A stretch of DNA of 58,261 bases from the NCBI GenBank assembly GCA_030688315.1, contig JAUYIT010000030.1, forward strand, positions 1 to 58,261, given 5' to 3'. The notes beneath the pieces were generated by a model. The model ran no database searches, was not told the origin of the DNA, and worked only from the letters and a program-made list of their open reading frames with translations. Positions 1-6,803 of this stretch are shown piece after piece (position 1 is the first letter of the stretch; every line of letters begins with the position of its first letter). This DNA is from Candidatus Komeilibacteria bacterium (GTDB taxonomy: Bacteria; Patescibacteriota; Patescibacteriia; UBA1558; UBA10009). Made by a program: the position numbers and the translations under genes.

Positions 1-1
1 A

Positions 2-394
2 AAGATTAAAATAAAAGACAGTAAAAGAAGAACGATTGAAGAGAAGATCTATCCGGGTTATGTCTTAGTGGAAATGATTGTGACCGATGATTCCTGGTAC
101 GTGGTTCGCAACACGCCCAATGTGACCGGTTTTGTGGGCAGTGGCACTACCCCTACTCCTGTTTCGGAAGAAGAAATTAAGGAACTGCAAAGAAGAATGG
201 GCGTGGAAGAGCCCACGTACAAAGTGGACGTTACCGTGGGCACGGCCGTTAAAATTTCCGACGGACCCTTCAAAGATTTTGAAGGCAAGGTTTCCGAAAT
301 TGACGAAGCTAAAGGCAAGGTTAAAGTTCTTATTTCCCTGTTCGGCCGTGAAACGCCGGTGGAACTAGATTCCCTTCAGATTAAAAAATTGTAA
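2..394 (+). CDS. nusG: Transcription termination/antitermination factor NusG (5'-truncated)
   Basis: The reading frame is open from base 2, so the N-terminus lies outside the window. The visible part begins near the end of the NGN domain: the motif YPGYVLVEM, then WYVVRNTPNVTGFVG, is typical of NusG. After a linker (TPTPVSEEEI) comes the KOW domain with VGTAVKISDGPFKDFEGKV. NusG binds RNA polymerase, couples it to Rho or ribosomes and affects pausing. It precedes rplK and rplA, the usual bacterial secE-nusG-rplKA order. Family assignment is very secure; only the start is missing. Confidence 0.97.
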   Translation, partial: KIKIKDSKRRTIEEKIYPGYVLVEMIVTDDSWYVVRNTPNVTGFVGSGTTPTPVSEEEIKELQRRMGVEEPTYKVDVTVGTAVKISDGPFKDFEGKVSEIDEAKGKVKVLISLFGRETPVELDSLQIKKL

Positions 395-460
395 ATTTAC
401 CGAGCCGAGTGTTCGCTTCTAAACATTTCGGGTCAACCTAATCATTTTACACTTAATTAT

Positions 461-886
461 ATGGCTAAAAAAATCAAGACAGTCATTAAGTTGCAAATCA
501 AAGCGGCCGCGGCCAATCCGGCCCCGCCCGTTGGACCGGCTTTGGGCCAGCACGGTTTAAATATCGCCGAATTTTGCGCCAAATTCAATGAAGCCACCAA
601 AGACAAGGCCGGCGAAGTTACTCCGGTGGAAATTACCGTTTACGAAGACCGCACCTACACCTTTGTGCTTAAAACTTCTCCGGCTTCGGAATTGTTAAAA
701 AAGGCCGCCGGCATTACCAAGGGTTCGGGCAAACCGCTCACCGAAAAAGTGGGCAAAGTTACTAAAGCCCAGATTAAAGAAATTGCCGAAAAGAAAATGT
801 CCGATTTAAACGCCGTCAATATTGAAGGCGCCATGAGGATTATTGAAGGCACTGCCCGTCAGATGGGCATTGAAGTAAAGGACTAA
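461..886 (+). CDS. rplK: Large ribosomal subunit protein uL11
   Basis: The 141 residues match the usual L11 length. The N-terminal domain carries [24 protein letters not shown], the proline-rich segment that contacts the GTPase-associated centre. The C-terminal rRNA-binding domain carries the TKGSGKP and [17 protein letters not shown] segments. It lies 66 nt downstream of nusG and upstream of rplA. No strong Shine-Dalgarno is visible before the ATG. L11 binds the 23S rRNA thiostrepton loop and supports factor-dependent GTP hydrolysis. Confidence 0.98.
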   Translation: MAKKIKTVIKLQIKAAAANPAPPVGPALGQHGLNIAEFCAKFNEATKDKAGEVTPVEITVYEDRTYTFVLKTSPASELLKKAAGITKGSGKPLTEKVGKVTKAQIKEIAEKKMSDLNAVNIEGAMRIIEGTARQMGIEVKD

Positions 887-902
887 ACACTATTAATTAA
901 TT

Positions 903-934
903 GAGGGAGCGTGCCAAACACGCGCTATTACCTC
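903..934 (+). promoter_or_regulatory. Hairpin in the rplK-rplA intergenic region, possible L1 autoregulatory site
   Basis: Between rplK and rplA, GAGG pairs with CCTC, enclosing AGCGTG and CACGCGCT around a CCAAA loop. A stem-loop just upstream of the L1 start could act as an L1 feedback site, as known for L1 operons, but the known sites usually precede rplK. Structure is seen; function is inferred. Confidence 0.35.
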
Positions 935-953
935 ATCAAGAAAGAAAACCAAG

Positions 954-1637
954 ATGTCTAAAACATCAAAAAGATTAGTGGAAGCCAAAGCCAAGGTTGA
1001 TAAAACCAAGGCCTACACCGTGGCTGAAGCCGTTAAGTTGATTAAGGAAACTTCCAAGGTCAAATTTGACGCTTCAGTGGAAATGCATTTTCATTTGGGC
1101 ATTGATCCTAAAAAAGGCGAGCAGGTGGTTCGTGGCTCGGTAGTTATGCCCCACGGCATCGGCAAAACCAAAAGAATTGCCGTGTTTACCACTCCGGCTC
1201 ATGAAAAAGATGCCAAGGAAGCCGGCGCTGATATTGTGGGCGGAAAAGATTTAATTGAAGCCATTAAAAAAGACGGCAAGTGCGATTTTGATATTGCCGT
1301 GGCCTCGCCCGAGATTATGAAAGATTTGTCGGTTATTGCCAAAACTTTGGGTCAAAAGGGTTTAATGCCCAACCCCAAAACCGGCACGGTAACTCCGGAT
1401 GTTAAAAAAGCCGTAGCCGAAATTAAAAAAGGCAAAATTGACTTTAAAAACGACGACACCGCTAATTTGCACGCTATGGTCGGCAAAATTTCTTTTGACA
1501 ACGCCAAGCTGGAAGAAAACATGAGGGCGCTGTTGGACGCCGTTAAAAAAACCAAGCCCGAAACAGTTAAAGGTATTTTTATTGAATCCTGTTACGTTAA
1601 TTCCACCATGGGTCCCGGCATTAAAATTCAATTGTAA
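954..1637 (+). CDS. rplA: Large ribosomal subunit protein uL1
   Basis: The 227-residue protein has L1 signatures throughout: VEMHFHLGIDPKKGEQVVRGSVVMPHG near the N-terminus, the GLMPNPKTGTVTPDV segment of the RNA-binding face, and a C-terminus ending MGPGIKIQL. L1 binds 23S rRNA at the stalk near the E site. The usual next genes rplJ and rplL do not follow; a dispersed repeat and a dCMP deaminase gene come instead, so the canonical L11-L1-L10-L7/L12 cluster is broken here. Confidence 0.98.
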   Translation: MSKTSKRLVEAKAKVDKTKAYTVAEAVKLIKETSKVKFDASVEMHFHLGIDPKKGEQVVRGSVVMPHGIGKTKRIAVFTTPAHEKDAKEAGADIVGGKDLIEAIKKDGKCDFDIAVASPEIMKDLSVIAKTLGQKGLMPNPKTGTVTPDVKKAVAEIKKGKIDFKNDDTANLHAMVGKISFDNAKLEENMRALLDAVKKTKPETVKGIFIESCYVNSTMGPGIKIQL

Positions 1638-1648
1638 CTTGAAATAAC

Positions 1649-1776
1649 AAAAGGCCTTGCCTTAATGGTCATTGCGAGGAGCGTAGCGACGAAGCAATCC
1701 CGATGTGCGTACCAGTACAACGGGATTGCCGCGCCCCTTTGGGGGCTCCAGAATGACGGTAATAGCAAGGCCTTTT
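1649..1776. repeat. Dispersed palindromic element, copy 1 (CATTGCGAG family)
   Basis: Outer arms AAGGCCTTGC/GCAAGGCCTT enclose ATTGCGAGGAGCGTAGCGAC...GAAGCAATCCCG and CGGGATTGC...GGGGGCTCCAGAATGAC. The whole element can fold into one long imperfect hairpin. The same element, with the same outer arms but in opposite orientation, occurs at 19196-19322. The closing T-run at 1773-1777 may also terminate rplA transcription. Confidence 0.85.
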
Positions 1777-1780
1777 TATG

Positions 1781-1809
1781 TTGCCAGCGAGCCGCCTTTC
1801 TGCTAGAAT
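1781..1809 (+). promoter_or_regulatory. Sigma70-type promoter for the dCMP deaminase gene
   Basis: A -35 TTGCCA at 1781-1786 and a -10 TAGAAT at 1804-1809 are separated by 17 nt. The predicted start lies about 20 nt upstream of the ATG at 1836. Confidence 0.6.
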
Positions 1810-1835
1810 AAATTCAATTAATCACGCAATTCTAT

Positions 1836-2351
1836 ATGACCAATTTACCCCCCGGCCGCACCCAGCCCCGCCCCATTTGGGATGAATATTTTTTAAAACT
1901 GGCCATGATGGCCTCGGAACGTTCCACTTGTCCGCGCATGCACTGTGGTTGTGTGTTAGTGCGCAATAACAACGTTTTGGCCACCGGTTACAACGGTTCT
2001 TTGCCCGGGCATCCTCATTGCGAAGAAGAGGGATGTTTGGTGGAAGATAATCACTGTATTCGCACAAATCACGCTGAAGCTAACGCCATTTCCCAAGCGG
2101 CTCATAACGGTCATGAGGTAGCCGACGCCATTGCTTACATTACCAACATGTCGTGTACCAACTGCGCCAAACTGTTGATCGCCGCCGGCATTAAGCGCGT
2201 GGTGGTGTTCAGTGATTTTCATGATACCCGCGCCACGGAATTTTATCAGCAGTCGGGCGTTAAGATTGATAAACTGCCCATGCCGCCTCTTAACATTGAT
2301 TACGATTTAAAAAACTTTACTTCGGCCGTTAAAACCGAAAAAAGCAACTAA
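1836..2351 (+). CDS. dCMP deaminase family protein (ComEB-like)
   Basis: This 171-residue zinc deaminase carries the catalytic HAE motif in TNHAEANAI and the second zinc-binding motif SCTNCAK, with an extra Cys-rich N-terminal part (STCPRMHCGCVLVRNNN) typical of dCMP deaminases. It would convert dCMP to dUMP, the ThyA substrate. dUTPase, ThyA, DHFR and dTMP kinase genes follow in the next 7 kb, which supports a role in thymidylate supply. The ATG at 1836 fits the promoter just upstream. Cytidine or riboflavin-type deaminases are less likely given the motif spacing. Confidence 0.9.
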   Translation: MTNLPPGRTQPRPIWDEYFLKLAMMASERSTCPRMHCGCVLVRNNNVLATGYNGSLPGHPHCEEEGCLVEDNHCIRTNHAEANAISQAAHNGHEVADAIAYITNMSCTNCAKLLIAAGIKRVVVFSDFHDTRATEFYQQSGVKIDKLPMPPLNIDYDLKNFTSAVKTEKSN

Positions 2352-2407
2352 AAACACCCCGCGACCCGCTCGGCTTCGCCTCGCCTGCGTAGTTGGGGAC
2401 CCCGAAT

Positions 2408-2968
2408 ATGTCCAAAATAATTTTAGGTTTTGTTGGTAAGCTGGCCAGCGGTAAAGGCACCATTGCCAAATATCTGGCGGAAAAACACGGCGCGCAAACG
2501 GTGATGTTTTCGCAATCCTTGCGCGACGTTTTGGATCGTTTTTATCTGCCTCAAACCAGAGATAACATGCAGGGTGTTTCCCGTGGTTTGCGCGAGGCCC
2601 TGGGGCAGGATGTAATTGCCAGAGTTGTAGCGCAGGATGCTCAAACAGCCGCTTCAACAATTGTGGCCGTGGACGGGGTGCGGCGCCCCATGGATATTGT
2701 TTTTTTAAAAGAACTGCCGGGTTTTGCCTTGGTGTTTGTGGAGACGGAACAAAAAGTTCGCCATGAACGCATGACCAAGCGCGGTCAAAATCCCGACGAT
2801 CATTTGATCAGTTTTGAAGAATTCCAAAAAAAGGACGTGGCCGAAGCCGAGAGTTTGATTGATGAAGTGGCTAAGGAAGCCAAGTTTACCATCAACAACA
2901 ACGGCACGCCGGAGGAATTATTCGCTCAGGTGGAAGATATTTTAACTAAAATTCAAAGTGAAAGTTAA
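2408..2968 (+). CDS. P-loop nucleotide kinase-like protein (dephospho-CoA kinase/UPF0200-like)
   Basis: The protein opens with a Walker A loop, GFVGKLASGKGT. It continues with VAVDGVRRPMDI (Walker B-like region) and a lid-like ERMTKRGQNPDDH segment. The tail, KDVAEAESL...TINNNGTPEELFAQ, resembles archaeal UPF0200 / dephospho-CoA kinase-like proteins. The ATG at 2408 is preferred over an in-frame TTG at 2393. It overlaps the dUTPase start by 11 nt, so the pair is probably translationally coupled. The neighbours suggest a (deoxy)nucleoside monophosphate kinase; CoA synthesis is the alternative. Substrate unresolved. Confidence 0.65.
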   Translation: MSKIILGFVGKLASGKGTIAKYLAEKHGAQTVMFSQSLRDVLDRFYLPQTRDNMQGVSRGLREALGQDVIARVVAQDAQTAASTIVAVDGVRRPMDIVFLKELPGFALVFVETEQKVRHERMTKRGQNPDDHLISFEEFQKKDVAEAESLIDEVAKEAKFTINNNGTPEELFAQVEDILTKIQSES

Positions 2969-3380
2969 GATCAAAAAAATGAATCCGGCCGCGAACATGC
3001 CAACCTATGCTAACCCGGGTGATGCCGGATTGGATTTGTATTCCTTGGAGGATTTTGAATTACAGCCGGGCCAGCGGAACAGTTTTTTTGTGGGTTTTGC
3101 TTTGGAAATTCCGGATGGTTATGTGGGTATTATCAAGGATAAAAGCGGTTTGCCTAAAAATTTTGGTCTGCACACCCTGGGCGGGGTGTTTGATTCCTGC
3201 TACCGCGGCGAATACAACATCACGATGGTCAATTTAGGGCAGGAGGCCTATCAAATCAAAGCGGGCGATAAAATCGCCCAGTTGCTCATTATTCCTTGCC
3301 AGCAGGCGGAATTGGAAGAAGTTGAAGAATTATCAGCCACGCAAAGAGGCGAGGGCAGGTTTGGTTCCAGCGGAAGATAA
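2958..3380 (+). CDS. dut: dUTP diphosphatase-like protein
   Basis: The trimeric dUTPase motifs appear in order: GDAGLDLYS (motif I), DKSGLPKNFGLHTLGGVFDSCYRGE (II-III region), GDKIAQLLIIP (IV) and the C-terminal Gly-rich arm RGEGRFGSSG (V). The start is GTG at 2958, inside the end of the preceding kinase gene. It removes dUTP and yields dUMP for ThyA. Motif II reads DKSGLP rather than the common RSSGLA, and the substitution is also compatible with a dCTP deaminase-related sequence, but motif V favours dUTPase. Length of 140 residues is normal. Confidence 0.88.
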   Translation: MKVKIKKMNPAANMPTYANPGDAGLDLYSLEDFELQPGQRNSFFVGFALEIPDGYVGIIKDKSGLPKNFGLHTLGGVFDSCYRGEYNITMVNLGQEAYQIKAGDKIAQLLIIPCQQAELEEVEELSATQRGEGRFGSSGR

Positions 3381-3428
3381 AAAGATTTTAAGGTAAAACG
3401 CTTTTATTTTGTCTTAAAATCTTTTGAT
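3381..3428 (+). terminator. Rho-independent terminator after dut
   Basis: AAGATTTTAAG and CTTAAAATCTT form a long A/T-rich stem around a loop of roughly 20 nt, followed by a short T-rich stretch. Confidence 0.6.
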
Positions 3429-3457
3429 CTTTAGTTCAATTCTTTCAAGGAGGCAGT

Positions 3458-3652
3458 ATGCGCCGAATAAAGGAGATTATCGGCAAAACTTTCGTGACTG
3501 ACATTACCAGCCAGCCGTTTCCACCTCCGGTACCGCATCAAGCAACCGCTGCAGTGAGTAGTTTAATTACGTCCAATGGACAGTTGTTGATAAAAGTTGT
3601 TTTGACTAGAGATAATGAAAAAGAGGGTTTAAGAAAAGTATATTTTGGCTGA
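3458..3652 (+). CDS. Small hypothetical protein (64 aa)
   Basis: A strong Shine-Dalgarno (CAAGGAGGCAG) precedes the ATG and an intrinsic terminator follows the stop, so this is probably a real monocistronic gene. The product has a basic N-terminus (MRRIKEIIGK), a proline-rich middle (QPFPPPVPHQ) and no membrane segment, cysteine or recognisable domain. I do not recognise the family. Lying between two terminators, it is an independent unit. Confidence 0.55.
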   Translation: MRRIKEIIGKTFVTDITSQPFPPPVPHQATAAVSSLITSNGQLLIKVVLTRDNEKEGLRKVYFG

Positions 3653-3662
3653 CTGACGCGGT

Positions 3663-3701
3663 TTCCCCGGACTGAACACAGTTTCGGGGATTTTTTTATT
3701 T
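3663..3701 (+). terminator. Intrinsic terminator after the 64-aa gene
   Basis: TTCCCCG pairs with CGGGGAT around GACTGAACACAGTTT, followed by a seven-T run. Confidence 0.7.
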
Positions 3702-3717
3702 ATCCACAGGCGGGGAT

Positions 3718-3757
3718 TTGACAAGTTTTTTGTTTAGGTGTAATGTGTTAATACATT
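3718..3757 (+). promoter_or_regulatory. Promoter and candidate operator of the YerC/HisR-type repressor
   Basis: TTGACA at 3718-3723 and TAATGT at 3741-3746 are 17 nt apart. The near-palindrome AATGTGTTAATACATT at 3742-3757 overlaps the -10 and is symmetric at 14 of 16 bases, as expected for an autorepressor site. Confidence 0.6.
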
Positions 3758-3795
3758 GATACAAAATAGCGAAAAGCCCTATTTTACTTAACAAT

Positions 3796-4092
3796 ATGAA
3801 ACATGCCCATAGTTACAGCCCTAAAAAAGCCGATGAGTTGTGGCAGGCCGTGCTAGGCCTAAAAACAAAGTCGGAATGCGCTAAATTTTTTAGGGATTTA
3901 TGCACCATTGAAGAATTAAAGGCCATAGTTGACCGGTGGCAAGCCGTTAAAATGATCAATAAAGGCGTACCCTATCGGGAGATCGCCAAAAAGTTGGACA
4001 TGAGTTCCACCACCGTCAGCCGCGTGGCTCAATGGTTAAATAACGGCAAGGGCGGTTATAAATTAATATTAAAACGATTAAAATTATTATGA
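3796..4092 (+). CDS. hisR: TrpR-superfamily repressor, YerC/HisR type
   Basis: The 98-residue all-helical protein matches the YerC branch of the TrpR family: LCTIEELKAIVDRWQAVKMINKGVPYREIA, then the helix-turn-helix KKLDMSSTTVSRVAQWL, then NNGKGGY. Firmicute YerC homologues have been proposed as the histidine-responsive regulator HisR. Here that reading is supported by context: the stop codon overlaps the start of a leader ORF with three consecutive His codons (ATGA at 4089-4092). The dyad on its own promoter suggests autoregulation. The symbol is a proposal resting on family and context; ligand not proven. Confidence 0.8.
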   Translation: MKHAHSYSPKKADELWQAVLGLKTKSECAKFFRDLCTIEELKAIVDRWQAVKMINKGVPYREIAKKLDMSSTTVSRVAQWLNNGKGGYKLILKRLKLL

Positions 4093-4142
4093 CAGTCAAT
4101 ATTTTACAACAATTACATCATCATCAAATCATCTCTCCGTAG
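4089..4142 (+). CDS. Candidate histidine leader peptide (attenuator ORF)
   Basis: A 17-codon ORF, MTVNILQQLHHHQIISP, starts at the ATGA overlap with the repressor stop and contains three consecutive CAT codons at 4116-4124. This resembles his operon leader peptides of enterobacteria, which carry a run of His codons. The stop (TAG, 4140-4142) directly abuts the strand CTCTCCG (4133-4139), which can pair with a distal antiterminator strand. It probably acts in cis by ribosome stalling rather than as a functional peptide. No separate Shine-Dalgarno is needed if translation is coupled to the repressor gene. Confidence 0.7.
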   Translation: MTVNILQQLHHHQIISP

Positions 4143-4252
4143 GGAGGTTGGTTTGGTTTATATTTAGTCGAGCGTTGCTCTACTTACACCCTTAACTAAA
4201 CGAATCTCTCTTAACTACCCGGAGAGGTTTTTGTTTATCAAGGGTGTTTTTA
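4133..4252 (+). promoter_or_regulatory. His-type transcription attenuator: alternative hairpins
   Basis: Strand CTCTCCG (4133-4139) is complementary to CGGAGAG (4220-4226). That pairing excludes the terminator stem AATCTCTC (4203-4210) / GAGAGGTT (4222-4229), which is followed by TTTTG. A second terminator-like stem pairs ACACCCTT (4186-4193) with AAGGGTGT (4240-4247) before TTTTATT. A ribosome stalled on the His codons leaves 4133-4139 free; one that reaches the stop covers it. Confidence 0.65.
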
Positions 4253-4268
4253 TTAAGTAAAATAATTT

Positions 4269-5201
4269 ATGAAAATTCAATATAGAAATATTAAAACAGG
4301 AGAAATACCGGGCATGGATTTAACAATGCCCTATCTGGTTATAGGTAAAGGTAAGCCGATAGTTAGCTTGCTCTCCGGAGTTCATGGCGGTGAAGAAAGC
4401 GGTTTATTGATCATCAAAAATTTATTAGATGCTTTAAAAAGTGAAAAAATTACAGGCACTCTTAAAATCATTCCTAGTTGTAATGTGGTAGCACAGGCTT
4501 TTAAAACCAGGGTAGTCAATGGATTCGACTACGCCGATTTAAACAGGTCTTTCCCGGGCAAAAAGCAGGGCAACTATACCCAACAGGTGGCGGCTAAAAT
4601 ATTTTCTTTGGTTAAAGATAGTGATTGCGTTTTGGACTTGCACACTTTTACCATGATTAGTCCGTTAATAGGCATCTTAACAAAAAGCGCTGACCAACAA
4701 AAAGATGACAGGGCCTTAACAATCCTTAGATCAATGAATCTTGATTTAATCTGGTTGCTGGAAACAAAAGTTTTGGCCAGTAGTTATCTAGGAACTTTAG
4801 GTGATGCTTTTTCCGGATTGAAGGGGACTTATCTATGTCTGGAAACGCCAAATATTTACCGTTTAACGCCAGAGGAATTAACTAGATCAACTAAGGGTAT
4901 TGTTAACTTGTTAAAGCAATATGGAATTATCCAGAATGGTTTTGTTAAAACAAAATCTAAGGAGATTCCTGTGGTAAAAAGAATTGATCAAAAATCAGAA
5001 TCCGGCGGTTTGTTTGTTCCCTTAAAAGGATACATGCAACAAGTTAAAAAAGGGGATTTAATCGGTGAAATTTATTTTTTAAAGGATTTTAAACCTAAAG
5101 ATGTTAAAGCCACGTATAGCGGTTTAATAATGATGATCAGGAGTAAAAGTTTGATTTCCTCGGGAGATAAAATTATCGCATACGGACAAGATGTGGTTTA
5201 A
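4269..5201 (+). CDS. Succinylglutamate desuccinylase/aspartoacylase-family zinc deacylase
   Basis: The 310-residue protein has the M14-like zinc site of the AstE/ASPA family: GVHGGEESG near residue 40 (His and Glu ligands), DLNRSFPG, and DLHTF carrying the third ligand. The C-terminal part (FVPLKGYMQQVKKGDLIGEIY) matches the family's small beta domain. Such enzymes cleave acyl groups from amino acids (N-acyl-Asp, N-acyl-His, N-succinyl-Glu). It is the first gene after the His-type attenuator, so a histidine-releasing deacylase is an attractive but unproven idea. No clear Shine-Dalgarno precedes the ATG. Confidence 0.85.
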   Translation: MKIQYRNIKTGEIPGMDLTMPYLVIGKGKPIVSLLSGVHGGEESGLLIIKNLLDALKSEKITGTLKIIPSCNVVAQAFKTRVVNGFDYADLNRSFPGKKQGNYTQQVAAKIFSLVKDSDCVLDLHTFTMISPLIGILTKSADQQKDDRALTILRSMNLDLIWLLETKVLASSYLGTLGDAFSGLKGTYLCLETPNIYRLTPEELTRSTKGIVNLLKQYGIIQNGFVKTKSKEIPVVKRIDQKSESGGLFVPLKGYMQQVKKGDLIGEIYFLKDFKPKDVKATYSGLIMMIRSKSLISSGDKIIAYGQDVV

Positions 5202-5215
5202 AATATTTTTGGGAC

Positions 5216-5270
5216 GGTTATCATGGCTGTTTACTTAAATTCAGTTGTTAAAGTAAACAGCCAAATAACC
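5216..5270 (+). promoter_or_regulatory. Long stem-loop after the deacylase gene
   Basis: GGTTAT pairs with ATAACC and, nested inside, GGCTGTTTACTT pairs with AAGTAAACAGCC. The following bases (TTTCTAATTC) are only weakly T-rich, so it could be a poor terminator or a structured spacer of the downstream leader. Confidence 0.55.
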
Positions 5271-5311
5271 TTTCTAATTCAGGAGAGGTTCCTATCACAT
5301 GGGAGGTACAA

Positions 5312-5359
5312 GTGCATCCGTTTAAACGGAAGTTTGGAGGAGCTGGCCCGCACTACTAA
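5312..5359 (+). CDS. Possible 15-codon leader ORF upstream of the ATP-grasp gene
   Basis: GTG at 5312 follows GGGAGG with a 5-nt spacer and opens a 15-codon frame, MHPFKRKFGGAGPHY. A second possible mini-ORF, MGGTSASV, starts at 5299 after AGGAGAGG. The end of the first lies in the loop of a CTGGCC/GGCCGG stem (5343-5365) followed by TTTCTTT, an arrangement reminiscent of attenuation. Two His codons are present. With such short frames chance is a real alternative. Confidence 0.35.
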   Translation: MHPFKRKFGGAGPHY

Positions 5360-5373
5360 GGCCGGTTTCTTTA

Positions 5374-5421
5374 CACGGAGGGGCTGTGGATTGATCTCAT
5401 TCAAGTCTACAGCCCTCCGTG
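5374..5421 (+). promoter_or_regulatory. Strong hairpin just upstream of the ATP-grasp gene
   Basis: CACGGAGGG and CCCTCCGTG form the base of a stem that continues through CTGT/ACAG to a loop near ATTGATCTCATTCAAG. It ends 20 nt before the Shine-Dalgarno AGAAGGAG. No T-run follows, so this is RNA structure rather than a terminator. Confidence 0.6.
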
Positions 5422-5454
5422 AATGTTCTTTCACAAAAAACAAGAAGGAGAAAA

Positions 5455-6756
5455 ATGAAAAATTTTTCACTAGCTGAAGATCAAATTGATCGCTGTTTGC
5501 AGATTGAAAGCGATCTTTTGGCTCGCAAAATCGGCTTTGGAGATTCTTTGCTTAAAGGCAGAATTCCTTGGCTGATTTCGCCAGACGGCTATCAGTTTTC
5601 ACAAGCGCAAGTTCAGGAATTAAATAAGATTGGTTTCTGGGCAAAGCGTTTCTTGGAGGCTTCGGTAAAGCTTTATCAGCAAGAGCCATCGGTAAGGAGG
5701 ATATTGGACATGGGAAAGCCGGCGCCTGTGCTGGAATTCCAAAAACAGGCCCTTAAAGGAGGTCAGTTGCCTCGTCTTTTCAGGGTTGACCTATTGTTAA
5801 TGCCCGATGGCACTTTCAAGGTCGGTGAGTTTTCTTTGAAACCCGGAGGCACGGGTATCACCGCCGGTTTGCAAGAAGTTTATCGCGGAAAAATGGTGGG
5901 CCGCGGCATCCTTGATTGCTATAAGCGATTGTTAGATGAGGGTGGTAAAAGTTTGCTCATCGCCGTCGCTCAAGAAAAGAACAGGTCATTGAATGAATTT
6001 GAAGGCCTAAGCTTTATGCTGAAACGCGACGGCTATCAATGCCGCTGTGGTTACCCTGAAGACAATAAGGTGATTGATGGAGATGCCTTTTACAACTATT
6101 TGCCTCCGCGCACTTGGTTGCAATATCGGGATTTTCTCAATCAGGCCGTGCAAAGGTCAAAGACAATGATTCCGCCGACCTACGTGTTTCTTAAGGAGAA
6201 GGCGCTCTTTGGTCTTTTTTGGGAAGCGCATTGGGAAAAGTGGTGGGCAGCTGAACTCGGTCAAGAGGGATTTTGCTTCCTCAAAGACAAGTTGATAGAA
6301 ACCGCCATTTTTGATCACCGGGGAAAGTTTTCTCTTCCAGATCATGAGCTTTCGTTTAAAGAACTTCTTGAGTTAACTACCAGCCAAAGGGCAAGGTACT
6401 TAGTCAAGCTTTCGGGCTTTTCTCATGGCTCAAGCGGCGCTAAGGGCGTAGTTCTTGGTAAGGAAGTGGGCCGGACCAATTGGCAACAGGTGGTAAAACA
6501 AGCCAAGGAGTCCTTTTCTCGCCAAATTGGTCTGTACGTGCTACAGCCGTTCATTACCAGTCAAAAAGTTCCGGTAAATTGGCTGGATTGGAATGAGTCG
6601 GGGATCAAAACCGAACAGCGATATCTAAGGGTTTTGGCCTATTATTTCGTCTTTGATGATATGCCAGTTTTGGCCGGCGTGGAAGTCAATTCGTCTGATA
6701 GGTCAAAAGTCCATTTGCAGACCGATGTCACATCGGTTCCAGGGATTCTAACCTGA
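5455..6756 (+). CDS. ATP-grasp-like ligase
   Basis: The 433-residue protein shows a split ATP-grasp arrangement. An N-proximal RVDLLLMPDGTFKVGEFSLKPGGTGITAG resembles the substrate/Mg-binding segment of glutathionylspermidine-synthase-like and circularly permuted ATP-grasp proteins. A later RYLVKLSGFSHGSSGAKGVV looks like the ATP-binding Lys plus Gly-rich loop. Such enzymes join a carboxylate to an amine via acyl phosphate. The ATG at 5455 is chosen because AGAAGGAG precedes it; an in-frame ATG at 5419 sits in a hairpin without a ribosome site. It follows the deacylase through a 250-nt structured leader. Substrate unknown. Confidence 0.65.
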   Translation: MKNFSLAEDQIDRCLQIESDLLARKIGFGDSLLKGRIPWLISPDGYQFSQAQVQELNKIGFWAKRFLEASVKLYQQEPSVRRILDMGKPAPVLEFQKQALKGGQLPRLFRVDLLLMPDGTFKVGEFSLKPGGTGITAGLQEVYRGKMVGRGILDCYKRLLDEGGKSLLIAVAQEKNRSLNEFEGLSFMLKRDGYQCRCGYPEDNKVIDGDAFYNYLPPRTWLQYRDFLNQAVQRSKTMIPPTYVFLKEKALFGLFWEAHWEKWWAAELGQEGFCFLKDKLIETAIFDHRGKFSLPDHELSFKELLELTTSQRARYLVKLSGFSHGSSGAKGVVLGKEVGRTNWQQVVKQAKESFSRQIGLYVLQPFITSQKVPVNWLDWNESGIKTEQRYLRVLAYYFVFDDMPVLAGVEVNSSDRSKVHLQTDVTSVPGILT

Positions 6757-6765
6757 ATTTCAAAA

Positions 6766-6800
6766 GGGACGGTCTATCACAGATCGTCCCTATTTTTATA
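6766..6800. terminator. Terminator between ATP-grasp gene and folA
   Basis: GGGACGGTCT and AGATCGTCCC form a stem with an ATCAC loop, followed by TATTTTTAT. It lies between convergent genes and may serve both, although the T-run is on the plus strand. Confidence 0.8.
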
Positions 6801-6803
6801 AAT

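Noticed and set aside
5223..5477. 84-codon plus-strand frame between the deacylase and ATP-grasp genes
   Set aside because: It runs through three RNA stems and into the next gene; no ribosome site fits its start and composition is not protein-like.
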